Of a DNA stretch of 54,593 bases, positions 29,835 through 40,030 are shown piece after piece. Below the pieces are notes generated by a model. The model had not been told where the DNA came from. It ran no database searches and saw only the letters and a list, made by a program, of their open reading frames with translations. Source of the DNA: Chara braunii (lineage: Eukaryota > Streptophyta > Charophyceae > Charales > Characeae); NCBI GenBank assembly GCA_003427395.1, contig BFEA01000482.1:861447-916039 (forward strand), written 5' to 3'. The position numbers and the translations under genes are program-made. The stretch's first letter is position 1; each line of letters begins with the position of its first letter.

Positions 29835-29896
29835 CAAAAAGAAAAAGAAAAAGAAAAAGAAAAAGAAAAAGAAAAAGAAAAAGAAAAAGAAAAAAA
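29835..29896. repeat. (AAAAAG)n microsatellite
   Basis: About ten AAAAAG units directly after the U6 copy 4 3' end, likely an expanded retroposon tail. Confidence 0.9.
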
Positions 29897-29929
29897 TCCG
29901 AATGCCCAACGCAACACTATGCACCTTTC

Positions 29930-29967
29930 GTCCTTCGGGACATCCGTAAAATTGGAATGATACCGAG
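29930..29967 (+). pseudogene. U6: U6 snRNA 5' fragment (copy 5)
   Basis: GTCCTTCGGGACATCCGTAA followed by AATTGGAATGATACCGAG: the 5' stem-loop and first 38 nt of U6, then a T-tract. One base of the normal GTTAAAATT is missing. It is a 3'-truncated copy. Confidence 0.8.
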
Positions 29968-30174
29968 TTTTTTCTTTTTTCCCCAACAAAACAACATTAC
30001 TCTTATTATGTAACACAATCTGGCGCCGGGGACCTCACAATTCAACCCGGGTACTGAGTCTACTGACAGCATTACTTAGGTTACCTTACGATCGAAACGC
30101 TCATCGCACTTGATATCCTCCTGTTCTCCACCTCCCCTACTTCCCCACCGTCTAACTACCCAACCCTGACACTA

Positions 30175-30303
30175 GCCTGTTCAACCCGGATACAACGCAC
30201 GGTCGTTATACCTGTATTTAGACTCAAAGATACCCCAAATACAGGTATAATGACCGTACGTTCTATTCGGGGGAAGAAGGGTGGCCTGTTCAACCCGGAT
30301 ACA
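30175..30303. repeat. 26-bp-arm hairpin between 20-bp direct repeats
   Basis: Arms 30194-30219 and 30237-30262 are complementary at 24 of 26 positions, with a 17-nt loop. The structure lies between two exact copies of GCCTGTTCAACCCGGATACA (30175-30194, 30284-30303). It is not associated with a gene. It could be a foldback transposon remnant or a small-RNA precursor. Confidence 0.8.
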
Positions 30304-30355
30304 GACTCGATTAGCATAGCCCTTGCCCAAGGATGAGACACATAAAACAGAGAAA
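30304..30355 (+). pseudogene. U6: U6-like 3' fragment (copy 6)
   Basis: GATTAGCATAGCCCTTGCCC followed by AAGGATGAGACACATAAAAC and AGAGAAA follows the 3' half of U6, with several changes. An A/G-rich repeat follows. This is the weakest of the six copies. Confidence 0.6.
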
Positions 30356-30885
30356 GAGAAAGGAGACACATAAAACAGATAAAGAGAAAGGAGAAAAGAA
30401 AAGAGGGGTGTGTGTATATAAATATCGCAAATATTATATACATATATTCAAATACTACTCATATCTATGTGTTTGTGTTCGTGTGTGAATGCATGGGAAG
30501 TGGAGGAGAGATGCTACGACTGAGTTGAAATTTGAAATTTGAAATTAGTAAGTTTATTTAGCCGAATTATGCGGCAGAACAAGAAAAATAGACGGTTTTG
30601 TTTTTCTTTGTTTTTCTTCGTTTTTCCCAAAAACTACACGGGTTTTGGATCTGATTGTCAGTGGCATCTGCGCAAAATTGGGAGCTTGCATTGAGTTTTT
30701 TCAGACTTCCATAGAGACAAGACTTGAAACACGGATAGTTGCAAAGTGCGCCAACACACCATATGACGAATAGGCCAAAACAAAAAAAAACGTTTTTTAG
30801 GACAGTGACAAAAGGGGGGGAAGAGGGGAGGGAGAATGCCATGGAGAAAACCAAAAGTTACGAAAAAGTCCAGATAAACTCTATG

Positions 30886-31074
30886 CTAGTACCTTTCCCG
30901 CGTGGGAAAATAGGGAAAACTGGCTGTTTTCCCAATAGCCTGAATTTTCGGAGGTCGGGCCCGACGACGACTGCCATTGATAAATCTGATCGGCGGCCGT
31001 CGTTTCGTTTCGGCCTCCGAAACGGTCGGAGGCCCACCGGAGGCCCGCTATTTTCCAAGCGGCAAAGGTACTAG
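30886..31074 (-). mobile_element. 189-bp MITE, copy 2
   Basis: The ends CTAGTACCTTTCCCGC and GCGGCAAAGGTACTAG form the terminal inverted repeats. The interior matches the copy at 1360-1548 in reverse orientation, including GTCGGGCCCGAC and CGTCGTTTCGTTTCGGCC. Both copies are exactly 189 bp. Target duplications are not obvious. Confidence 0.78.
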
Positions 31075-31303
31075 TGGTTGAACACGCGAACACGAAAGTG
31101 TCTTTCCGATATGTGCGACGTGTGTGTGTGTGTGTGTGTTTGGATCTACATGATTGATATTTTCTTATTATCATTACTTTTTTATTCTTTTCTTTTATTC
31201 TATTAGTTCTATTATTTCAATATTTATGATTTCTTATGTATTATTTTACTATTTATTGTTATTATTGTTTAACAAGATAGGACCACATAGGGCAGAGAGT
31301 TAA

Positions 31304-31356
31304 TCTACGTACCGTTCCAGGACTCATCGACGCTCCTGTGTACAAAGATCGAAAGA
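31304..31356 (-). repeat. Duplicated 3' end of SIP exon 1 with its splice donor
   Basis: On the minus strand this copies the last 41 bp of exon 1 (TACACAGGAGC...CCTGGAACG) and the donor GTACGT, about 400 bp inside the intron. It would encode YTGASMSPGT instead of YTGASMNPGT. Similarity continues weakly into the intron side. There is no upstream exon body. It could act as a decoy donor or, with the TACACAG acceptor-like motif, as a 23-nt micro-exon. Confidence 0.75.
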
Positions 31357-31434
31357 GGAAAAACTTATTTCCGGTGCGTGTGTCTGTGTCTGTGTCTCTG
31401 TGTGTGTATCTGCATACATGTAACATCTTATTAT

Positions 31435-31436
31435 TT

Positions 31437-31467
<31 letters not shown>

Positions 31468-31640
31468 TTGATTATTATTATTATTATTTTTACTGTTAAC
31501 AGGCCCCAGGTTACTGTTAGCTATATCTCTTTACTAATATTAATAATTACTTATTATTATTTTTATTTTTATTTTTTCTTATTCTTATTATTCTTATTAT
31601 TCTTATTCTTATTATTATTATTATTATTATTATTATTTTG
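31435..31640. repeat. (TTA/TTTA)n AT-rich microsatellite
   Basis: Runs of TTTA (31435-31470), TTA and TTCTTA/TTA (31540-31638) lie between the duplicated donor and the true exon 1 donor. They are likely the substrate for the local duplication. Confidence 0.85.
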
Positions 31641-31708
31641 ACAATAACAATATAACAATAAAATAGCACATACTAGGTGTAGGACTGCTAGAAAGTGAAT
31701 TAACGTAC

Positions 31709-32285
31709 CGTTCCAGGATTCATGGAAGCTCCTGTGTACGGAGATCCGAAGCAAATGAGCACGAGTGTGGTAAACAGCGGAATTCCCGACTTAAGGTACG
31801 TGCGACCTTCCGGACAAGCTAGGACGGACCACAGGATGGCGATGTTGAGCAGGAATGCCAGTCCCATTTCCACGGACATTCCAAGGTACAAATGAACGTC
31901 CGCCTGCAGCTTGGCTCCCACAATCATATGCCGAAAAGCCGTGGGGGCCGTTCGATCCAATGCCATGGCACCGAGCACGGATCCCGCCATTTGCGCCGGA
32001 AAACGACAAGCAAGAACAGGCACGGAATGCGTGCGCTCTGATCCCACGCCTGCCGTAAACACCGCTAAATCGACCGCCATATTGAAACTCGCGCCGCCGA
32101 GAGCGCCGCATAGCAGCTCGAACCCGATGGAAATCACGAAAATCAGGAGGAGGACGACGGTGAACTCCGAAGCCCCTAAGTAGGGCGACAGAGCGGACGC
32201 TGCCACCGCTATTCCTGACCCAACATACACCCATAACACACTCACGAACAGGTCCGCAAGACACAGCTTCACCGTTCCTACAATA

Positions 32286-32290
<5 letters not shown>
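31709..32290 (-). CDS. SIP: SIP-family aquaporin, exon 1
   Basis: This exon encodes the first 194 residues of a membrane channel of the MIP/aquaporin family, small basic intrinsic type (ER-located in plants). It starts MDIVGTVKLCLADLFVSVLW, matching the SIP N-terminus. It contains GGASFNMAVD (first pore loop), CRFPAQMAGSVLGAM (plant SIPs have RLPAQAIGA), HMIVGAKLQADVH and YTGASMNPGT (second pore loop). Five hydrophobic helices are visible, with the sixth in exon 2; the joined protein has 289 residues. The first NPA-equivalent is N-M-A, lacking the proline (SIPs usually have NPT, NPL or NPA), and the second is N-P-G instead of NPA. The start at 32290 is preferred because upstream is pure CT repeat. 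The donor is ACG/GTACGT. Confidence 0.9.
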
Positions 32291-32367
<77 letters not shown>

Positions 32368-32368
32368 N

Positions 32369-32465
<97 letters not shown>
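32291..32465. repeat. (TC)n(AC)n microsatellite at the SIP start codon
   Basis: About 60 TC units (with one N at 32368) and 26 AC units abut the SIP ATG. In the sense of transcription this is GT then GA repeat immediately before the ATG. GA/CT repeats are common in plant core promoters and 5' leaders. Its exact length is uncertain because of the N. Confidence 0.93.
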
Positions 32466-32466
<1 letters not shown>

Positions 32467-33271
32467 CCTGTCTACTCAGTGAACTTCCTAACCAACATAT
32501 GGAAAGGAGAGAGCGTGTGGCGCGCAGCAGGTAATTAGAGGTAGGCCGAAAAGCGAGCGATTCGCGCGATTCTCCCAGCGCATGAAGAAGAAGAAGAAGA
32601 AGAAGAAGAAGACGTACTCAGAGAGACGGGGAAGAGGGAGGAGGATGAACCGTGAAATGCAATTCAACTGCTAGTTATAACAGGAAAGAGGTGGCGTGAG
32701 TGATGAGATGCGACGCCAGGTAAAATGGTAGTTCAATTGAAATAGCGGCAGATGGTAGTTCAATTGAAAAAGCAGCGGCTGCGGGCCTCCTTCCACCACT
32801 CTCGATTGGACTTTATGTTAATCAACGAATGCCAAGCAAGAGGGCTGGCCCTATGTGAATGAATGCCAATCAAGAGATCGAGTCCATACGTCAAGGAATG
32901 CCAAGGCAGAGAGTGAGGCTGACCAATGGAATTCCTCTCACGTGAATCGATGCCCGGGAGGGACGGTAGGCGAGCGGGGACGGGGCGAGGGGGGTGGGGG
33001 GGTGGAGGGCGGGCATGAACGAACAGGCCGACGATGGCAGCAGGCAGCGCTCTTTCGCTTGTCGAAGAGTAGCGCAAGCGCTCGCCCCCGCCCCAGCGCG
33101 CACGAACCGGCTGCCGCAGCTGCTGCTGCTGCTGCTGCTGCTCCAGTTACAGTTATTCACCGTCCTGCGGAAGAACAGAAGAGCGGGATGAACATATAAT
33201 TGTACGGCCAAAAGAAAAACAGAGAAAATAAAAATTAAAAAATAACGTGACAATGTTCCTCGCTATGCTAC
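32466..33271 (-). promoter_or_regulatory. SIP upstream region (presumed promoter and 5' UTR)
   Basis: No coding gene is recognised. Simple repeats (GAA)n at 32581-32612 and (CTG)n at 33119-33142 are present. A TTCAATTGAA-type phrase, GGTAGTTCAATTGAAA, occurs twice (32727-32742, 32755-32770). A further duplicated phrase, GAATGCCAA(G/T)CAAGAG, is near 32827 and 32861. I see no definite TATA box, so the promoter assignment rests on position only. Confidence 0.35.
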
Positions 33272-33660
33272 GAACCAAATGGGCGGGGGAGGGACCCCGT
33301 AGCGCTTCCGCCGGCGCTATTTTGCGCTCGGACCAAGCGCTGTTCGGCCGGTAACGGAGAACCTAGGGCAACAGTTTCCGCAGTCACCAGGACGGCGGTC
33401 TGGAAGGGATGTCATCTAGTTCGCTCTTCGAAGCGGAAACAGGGATGTTGACGAAAGCCAATACCTCTGCTAGCTTTGACGTCTCGTGCCTAGCGGGTTC
33501 TTCCCCGACTCCTTCGACACCATTGTCTTGAAGTAGGGCAGGCATCCCTGTGATTAGCTTGGGTATGGGAATCTCTGACTAACCTCCTTCTCGTCCTATA
33601 CTTCTCACTATATCGGAATTCCTCCTCGTTCCTCCCGTACCTCTCCTAGCTCTCTAGCCT

Positions 33661-33819
33661 AAGTTGTAGTATCAGCATTCATGAATCCCGAAACAGCCGC
33701 AGGGATGGAGAATAGATCACCTCCCCCCGCTCTGGGAGCCTAAGTTGTAGTATCAGCATTCATGAATCCTGAAACAGCCGCAGGGATGGAGAATAGATCA
33801 CCTCCCCCCGCTCCGGGAG
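33661..33819 (+). repeat. 81-bp tandem duplication at the LINE B1 ORF1 start
   Basis: Two units start AAGTTGTAGTATCAGCATTC at 33661 and 33742. Each contains the ORF1 start ATGAATCC(C/T)GAAACAGC. In the first unit the frame is closed after 20 codons by a TAA at the unit junction. The second unit continues into ORF1. The first unit therefore acts as a short upstream ORF. Confidence 0.9.
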
Positions 33820-35618
33820 AGCATGAAGTGGACGACACAAGAGTAAGAGAACTTCTTTGTCTTTGCTATGAGGAAGGCATTCTCCCCAGGGACATTGACC
33901 CTGGGGAAATGAAGATACAAAGCCGTAACGTCAGATTTAAGGTGAAGGATTCCATAGACAGGCTCAAGGTTCAGTGGCTTAAGACGCAGCCCGCTTCCTC
34001 CCAAGGAACATGAAGGAGGACAAGGAGGACCTCATCAGAGCCTACAAAGATGAAAGAGTCCAGTTAGGCGACTTCGGCGAAGGCTTCAGTAGAGGAAGAG
34101 TTAAAGTGGAAAGCCTCAACGTTGCATTGTACGTTGCAAAAAGTACGACGATGATCTTCGCGTGGCTGGTGGACAAAAGAAGCGCAGAGGTGGTGTTGGG
34201 GGGTGATATTTATAAATTGGAGTTCAAGCCTTGGCTTACTAATGCACAGCTGAGGGAGCAGCGACGACTAGAGGAAATTACGACCTTCTGGGTCATCGCT
34301 GTTCAAGTCCCTCTGGATGCCATGTTCTACCTGGAGTCGCATATACGACGAGCCATCGGCCCTGTCACGATGACGCACCCGCCAGAGCGAGACCGTCTTA
34401 AACCAGCCTTGGTCAATATCAAGTTTGATCTGGACCCAGAGGCCAGGCCTAATATGAAGGGTTCGATAACAGTGGATACCTTCGAAGGAGACGAACTGGT
34501 GGTCAAGCTCGCATCATCAGATACTCCACGCCGCCGCAAATGCCGAGCGTTCTTTCACTTCCCAGAGGAATGTAGAAGGGGAGGTCGTTCACACCAACAG
34601 CAGGGCAGTGCTGGAGGACAAGGTGGTAGAGAAGAAGCGGCTCAAGAGGGCGGCCCACTGGGCAGAGGAGGTAACAGCGGCCCACTCGTCGATGGGAGGA
34701 GTAGGCAACCACATACCAGATATGAACTTCGCGAGTATCTACCAGAATCCAGGCTTCATGGCGCCACCTCAGGCCACCCAACCTAATGTTTTTCTGGCCC
34801 AGCTGTTTCAAGAAATGGCACTCGCTCAATCAGGCGGAGTCTTCCCAGTAGCACAGCCATCCGGAGTCTTCCCGCCGATGGCCCAGCCGAGCTACACATG
34901 TGGTTTCCAACCTTATCAAGGCATGCAGAACACGCTTCGCCCTACCTGTCTCTTTCCGAGAGGAGGGCAAGGGAACCCACAGGATGGCTTCAGAGGAGAT
35001 CCGAGCACCAGTCAGACACCTCCAGGATTCGATCGACCTGGATCGGCCTCACTCGGAGGGAGGATCCCAGGAAGTACCCCCGGGAAGCAAAGAAGGGTGG
35101 ACAGCGAAAGACAAGAAATGCAAAGGGAGGACTCGGCCTCCTCCACTCCAAGATCAGAGGGTTCGGGAGATCGGGTTACAATGATAGGTACACCTGGTAT
35201 GAAAACCACAAGAAGTCGCACGCCAACAACCTTGAGCCGAGGACAATTGGAGATCATCGAGAATAGAATTCTGCCGATCATATGTCTCGCGGTGAAAGAG
35301 AATATCTCGGTGATTGCGTGGAGCAGTGGAGATGGAGCCTCGGACCTGTTCAGCACAGCTTCCCCAGATCAGCCGATGCCAACCGCGGTGACTAGTATCA
35401 TTCAGGCGGCTGTGAGGGGAAAGTTTCTGGTCCGACTGATTTCGGACATACCGATGGGTAGATTCATCCTGGACTTAGCGAATGGGAGGAAGTTGAAGTT
35501 CTTCGTCCCAATCCTCGACGCTCGCATGGAGACGACACAGCTGGCTAAACTAGAACAAGAGGGGATGAGACTTCTACCGCTCTGCTGGTTCGCAGAAGGA
35601 AGAAGACAAGAACTCTGA
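33762..35618 (+). pseudogene. LINE B1 ORF1, broken by two frame changes
   Basis: ORF1 proteins bind the element RNA. Three overlapping frames make up one ancestral product: 33762-34013, 34010-34786 and the frame around 34608-35618. The first pair overlaps as ATGA, so a stop-restart or -1 shift could in principle join them. Around 34545 lies a degenerate zinc-knuckle-like stretch, CRAFFHFPEEC, missing one Cys of CxxCxxxxHxxxxC. The last third is Pro/Gln/Gly-rich, then ends in a folded-looking region (LSRGQLEIIENRILPIICLA). A second frame change falls near 34575. The function is inferred from position before ORF2. Confidence 0.7.
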
Positions 35619-35801
35619 AGAATTAGAGTTCCTCCATTCCGAACTGGAGACTTTTGGCAGAACTAAATGGCAAGCTGTCGAGAGACACGAAACTCAATTC
35701 CAAGTTCATCAGGGACTTTCTTTTAGCGCCATGGGAGCAGCAGTCAACCTCTTCCGCAACAGTCGTCCCTATCCAACATGGAATCGGGAGACAAAGCTTG
35801 A

Positions 35802-38800
35802 ATGGGTAGGATCCGTTTGTCCACGTGGAACCTGCGGGGCTTAGTCCATGCTTCAGGTAGGTTTAAGAAAGCCCGGCTGAAGACCTGGATTCATGAAAAG
35901 GGCATCCAAGTGGCATGTTTACAGGAAACGAAATTAAGTGAGGACAAAATTAATAAATTAGGGACCTGGTGGGACGGACCCCAAATCTGGTCGCCCGCCC
36001 AAAGCACCAGAGGAGGTGTAACCATTTTAGTACACAGAGACGCAAGTTTTGAGATCCTAGATTACTTCGCAAATCTCTGGGGTCGTTGGGTCTGGTAAAA
36101 GTTGTGGGCTGATGATAAGGAATGGTTGGTAGTGAATGTTTATGCACTGACAAGTAGGAGGGAACGAGCGAGTTTTTTCGAGTATCTGAACGAACTGATT
36201 CCATATTGTCCAAATTTAATTGTAACGGGTGACTGGAAGGTCTCGTTGGATTTGGCGACCTCTAAACCGGGTAGCCAAAACCCAGCGGACATATTGATGC
36301 TCCTAAATCTAGCGGATAATCACTCCTTAGTTGATCCGTATCGTCTGTCACATCCGTCAGAGGATGGTCATACGTGGTTTTCTAACCACCAGGAGGGAGT
36401 AGGACTCATTTTTCGCAGATTGGATTTCTTTTTAATCTCGGAGAAGCTTTGGGAGCAAGTCGACTCCATCAACGAGCATACTCACCCACTCTCTGACCAT
36501 AAACCCGTACTCCTCCAGTTGCACACTTCACTTATAGCTAGGGGTAAGGGTTACTTTAGATTCAACACTTCGAATCTTCAGGACCCGGGTCTCGTCGCTT
36601 GGATGAAATCCTTCTGGGCAGATTGGGACCAAGCGAAGCAGCGTTTCGCATCGATCGACGAATGGTGGCAAACGGGCTCGACTATGTTCTCTAACCTACT
36701 GAATGTGTACTCCAGGATACTAGCTACGAAGAGGAATAAGGAGGAAATTGCGGTTAAAAGGAGAATAGAAGAGGTCGAGCTTAAAATGGCTCGACACCCC
36801 ATCTCACGGACCGGGTTAGTTTGGGGTAAGGAGAGGGTAAGGCTGTTAGCAGAATGGGACAACCTTCAGCAAAAGAACTCAGAAGTTTGGTCCGAAAGGT
36901 TAAGAGTCAAAGGTATAGCAGTATATGACAGGATGAGTAAGGAAGCGTTCCAAAAGCTCACCCCATGGCGGGGGTCACAACCTGTCAACGAACTCTGTCA
37001 TCCGTTTGACCCACAAGCTCCAAAAGCTAGAGATTTGGTATCTCTGAGCGAGTATGCGGCGCTATATTACAAGAACATCCTCACCTCTAGACTACAAGGC
37101 CAGGACGTGGTATCAGACCTCTTTCTTCAGTCCACTCATTGGGACAATACGACTATTAGACTGCCCATCTCTGCTAGACTACTCTTAGATAGACCTGTCA
37201 AGAGTGAGGAAGCCAAAGGCACGCTCAAGGCAATGACCCTTGGTAAAGTGTCAGGTGATGACAGACCCCCAGTCGAACTATATCGCTCCACCTGGGACGA
37301 AGTAGGTGACAATTTAATGGAATTGTACAACTCGGTCCTTATCGGAGGAAGACTGTCAAAAAGCATGCGTAACGACATTATCTCTGTACTTTATAAGAAG
37401 GGAGATAAATCAGAGGTGAGGAACGACCGCCCGATCGCCCTGTTGAATGTCTCCTACAAGCTCCTAGCTAAAACGCTGGCCCGCAGATTAAGTACGATGT
37501 TGCCCGAGTTGGTCAAAGAAGACCAAGTTGCCTTTGTCAGGGGACGTTCGATCTTCAACAATATTGTTACCGCCATCCAAGCACTGGAAGTTATATCAGA
37601 TGAGGGGATGGACATGATGGTCCTCCTAGGCTCCTACTAGATTTGGAAAAGGCATATCGTAACGACAGGGTCAACTGGTCCTATTTCCTCTCCACACTTA
37701 AATGGATGAATTTTGGCGATAACTTCTGCAGCTGGATCTCGACATTGTACGTCTTCTCTACTGCAGCAGTAATGGTGAATGGGAAAATCTCCCGCGAGTT
37801 TGAACTGTCCCGTTCTCTTAGGAAGGTTTGCCGATTAGCTCCCCTGATCTTTGTTATTTACCTCTTGAACAATATCAGAGCTCACCCTCAAATTCAGGGC
37901 CTACACATCGGGAATCGGGAATGCAGAGCACTAGCTGATGACCTACTGGCCATCTCTGGGAATAGCTCCGAGTCCTTAGGCGCTCTTAAATCCTGTCTAG
38001 ACGAATACTCAGCATTTTCGGAGGCTTCGATTAACTGGCACAAATCAGTGTTTCTGTTGCCAGACCAACATACACCAAGCCTCGGATGGGGCATGAAACA
38101 GGTAGAGCTTAACAGTTCGGAGAAATTTTTTGGTGTCCAAATCGCCCTGTGCAACTTCTCAGTGGACCAAGATGACCTACTACTGCAAAAGGTCATCCAC
38201 AGGCTGGCCACATAGGGGAAGGTTACTCACCTGCCTATCTTTGGTAGGGCTATAGTCCTCAACGCCTCAGAGTCCCTGTTTTCCTTACTATGGTTTGTAG
38301 GGGCGGTTCGTAGATTGGGAGAGCAACTGTGTCCAATGCTTATAAGAAAAGCCTCCGGGTTCCTGTGGAAACCCTTCGCAGAAGCAGGCGATTCCTTCAT
38401 TTCCAAAATTGCTTAGGAATTGATTACCTCCTCTCGACAGGAGGGGGGATTGGGCCTAACAGACCCGGAAAGATGAAACACAGCGATGTTGGTGCGATGG
38501 ATCATACAGGCGGTCTCTTCAGATAAGGCAGATCACTGGATACTGCTAGGTGAACAAATCTTGATGAAGGAATGAAACCTCTTTCGTCCAAAAGATGTAT
38601 GGAATGCCATGCTACTGTATTCCTATCAGAGAAAAGTAATAAAGTCGTCGTTTTGGGGCCCGGTTATCAAAGCTTGGAGACGGCTTAGACCCGACACGTG
38701 GGAGCAGCCGAGCACAAGACAAGAAGTCCTTAACGAACCAATTTTCGAAAACCCCCACATAACCATTTCCTCCGGTCAATGGCTCAGGGCGGATACTGCT

Positions 38801-40030
38801 GCAGGGAGCTTCGGACGCAACTGGATGGAGAAAGGAGTAGTGACAATCAGAGACCTTTGTGACACACTTACTAACAACTTGCTTCCATTACAGGACCTCC
38901 AATCCAAACTCGCCTCAATCATAAATGTGGAGGAAAAGGCAGCAATACCAGAAACATGGAAGGCTTTGCTGGACCCGACTAACCTTAATCCCCCCGGTAC
39001 TTGGTTCCACTCGCCGAACAGTCCGTTGGAATTTTGGAAGTTCATAGCTCACACGAAAGACAAAAGAATATTTCAGTGTTGGACTGCTCGAACCACAGTT
39101 AGTTGCTCACTACAGTTAGTGGAGGATCGTACCCACCCTGAACTAGGCCCACCATTGAACCAGGTTAGAGTGTTTGAAGAGGAGAGTCAGGATGGTTCGT
39201 TAAGGTGCACTGTGTTTGCAGACGGTCAGTCGATTGAAACGATAAGACTAGACCCAACCTTATGGTCATGGAGAGCCAGAGGCCGTAAGGGAGATAATCT
39301 CCCCATCCTTTAATACTCTGCTCAGGAAGGGTACAAAGTCCTCAACCCTCTTAGACAACCCTTGGCGGTAGCAGTAGGCAGATGGTCACAGGTACTGCAA
39401 AACTCACTAGAGGACATCAGGACAACAATCTCTAAATGTTGGGAACAACTAAGAGTCATTCCCAACCAAAGACAGGCAACACTTCTTTGGCTCCTGTCCT
39501 ACTTAGCCACCCCCTCAGTAGTCTGGCTTGCACAAAGAAGAGTTTCACTAGATCTAACTTGTAGCCGCTGTCAATGGGCCTTTGAATCTACGCCACACCT
39601 GTGGTGGGATTGCCCAGCTTCGCTCAGAATTTGGCAATGGTGGCAGAGGACATGGGAAAGGATTGCAGGCCGAATACTCCCCTAGACCCGGGAATGGGTA
39701 CTACTAGGGGGTATTCCTGAAGATCTCAACATCGAGATAGGTTGGGGATATGTAGGCCAAACAGCTAGAGCAACCGGCATAGAGATTATCTAGTATGAAA
39801 GGAACTGCAGAGTCTTCAAGAAGAAGGAATTATGTAACAAGGAGATCTGTCATAGATTCAGAACCAACCTGCGTAGATCGATTCAAGCTGACTGGAGGAG
39901 GAAAGGCAGATGCCCCTCAAGCTCAGGCAGAACTCGGTTCCCGAAGACCTGGTGCCTCATCAACGATATTGCTAGAGTTTCAGAGGAGGGCAAACTGGAG
40001 TTGGACTCCTGTTTTTTCCTTGGATTGGTA
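35802..40030 (+). pseudogene. LINE B1 ORF2: endonuclease, RT, zf-RVT; several disabling changes
   Basis: The endonuclease starts at 35802 with LSTWNLRGL, CLQETKL and RGGVTILV. One stop at 36096-36098 interrupts it before NVYA, VTGDWK (GDFN expected), RLDFFLIS and SDHKPVLL. RT follows in the same frame to 37640 (VRNDRPIALLNVSYKLLAK, FVRGRSIFNN). After a frameshift, box A LDLEKAY, box B RSLRKVCRLAP (RQGCPLAP in the copy at 51.2 kb) and box C ALADDLLAI lie in 37643-38215. A stop follows. The frames 38609-39313 and 39362-39685 hold the connector and zinc motif CSRC...HLWWDC. Homology ends near 40030. At least five disabling changes are present. Confidence 0.88.

Larger units (their letters stand above)
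14869..31708 (-). other. SIP: 16,840-bp intron of the SIP gene
   Basis: The donor reads ACG/GTACGT at 31709/31708 and the acceptor CTGCAG/GCT at 14869/14868. Both are canonical and the phase is 0 on both sides. Aligning the joined protein to plant SIPs leaves no gap at the junction, so no missing internal exon is needed. The intron contains a LINE 3' fragment, six U6-derived copies, three SINEs, one MITE, hammerhead copies B, C, D and E/F, and many tandem repeats. Hammerhead D and two of the U6 copies are in the sense of SIP transcription. Confidence 0.8.

Noticed and set aside
31700-32464. Extended N-terminus of the SIP frame through the GA and CA repeats
   Set aside because: The upstream residues are only repeat translation (Arg-Glu, Cys-Val). 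The Met at 32290 matches the SIP N-terminus.
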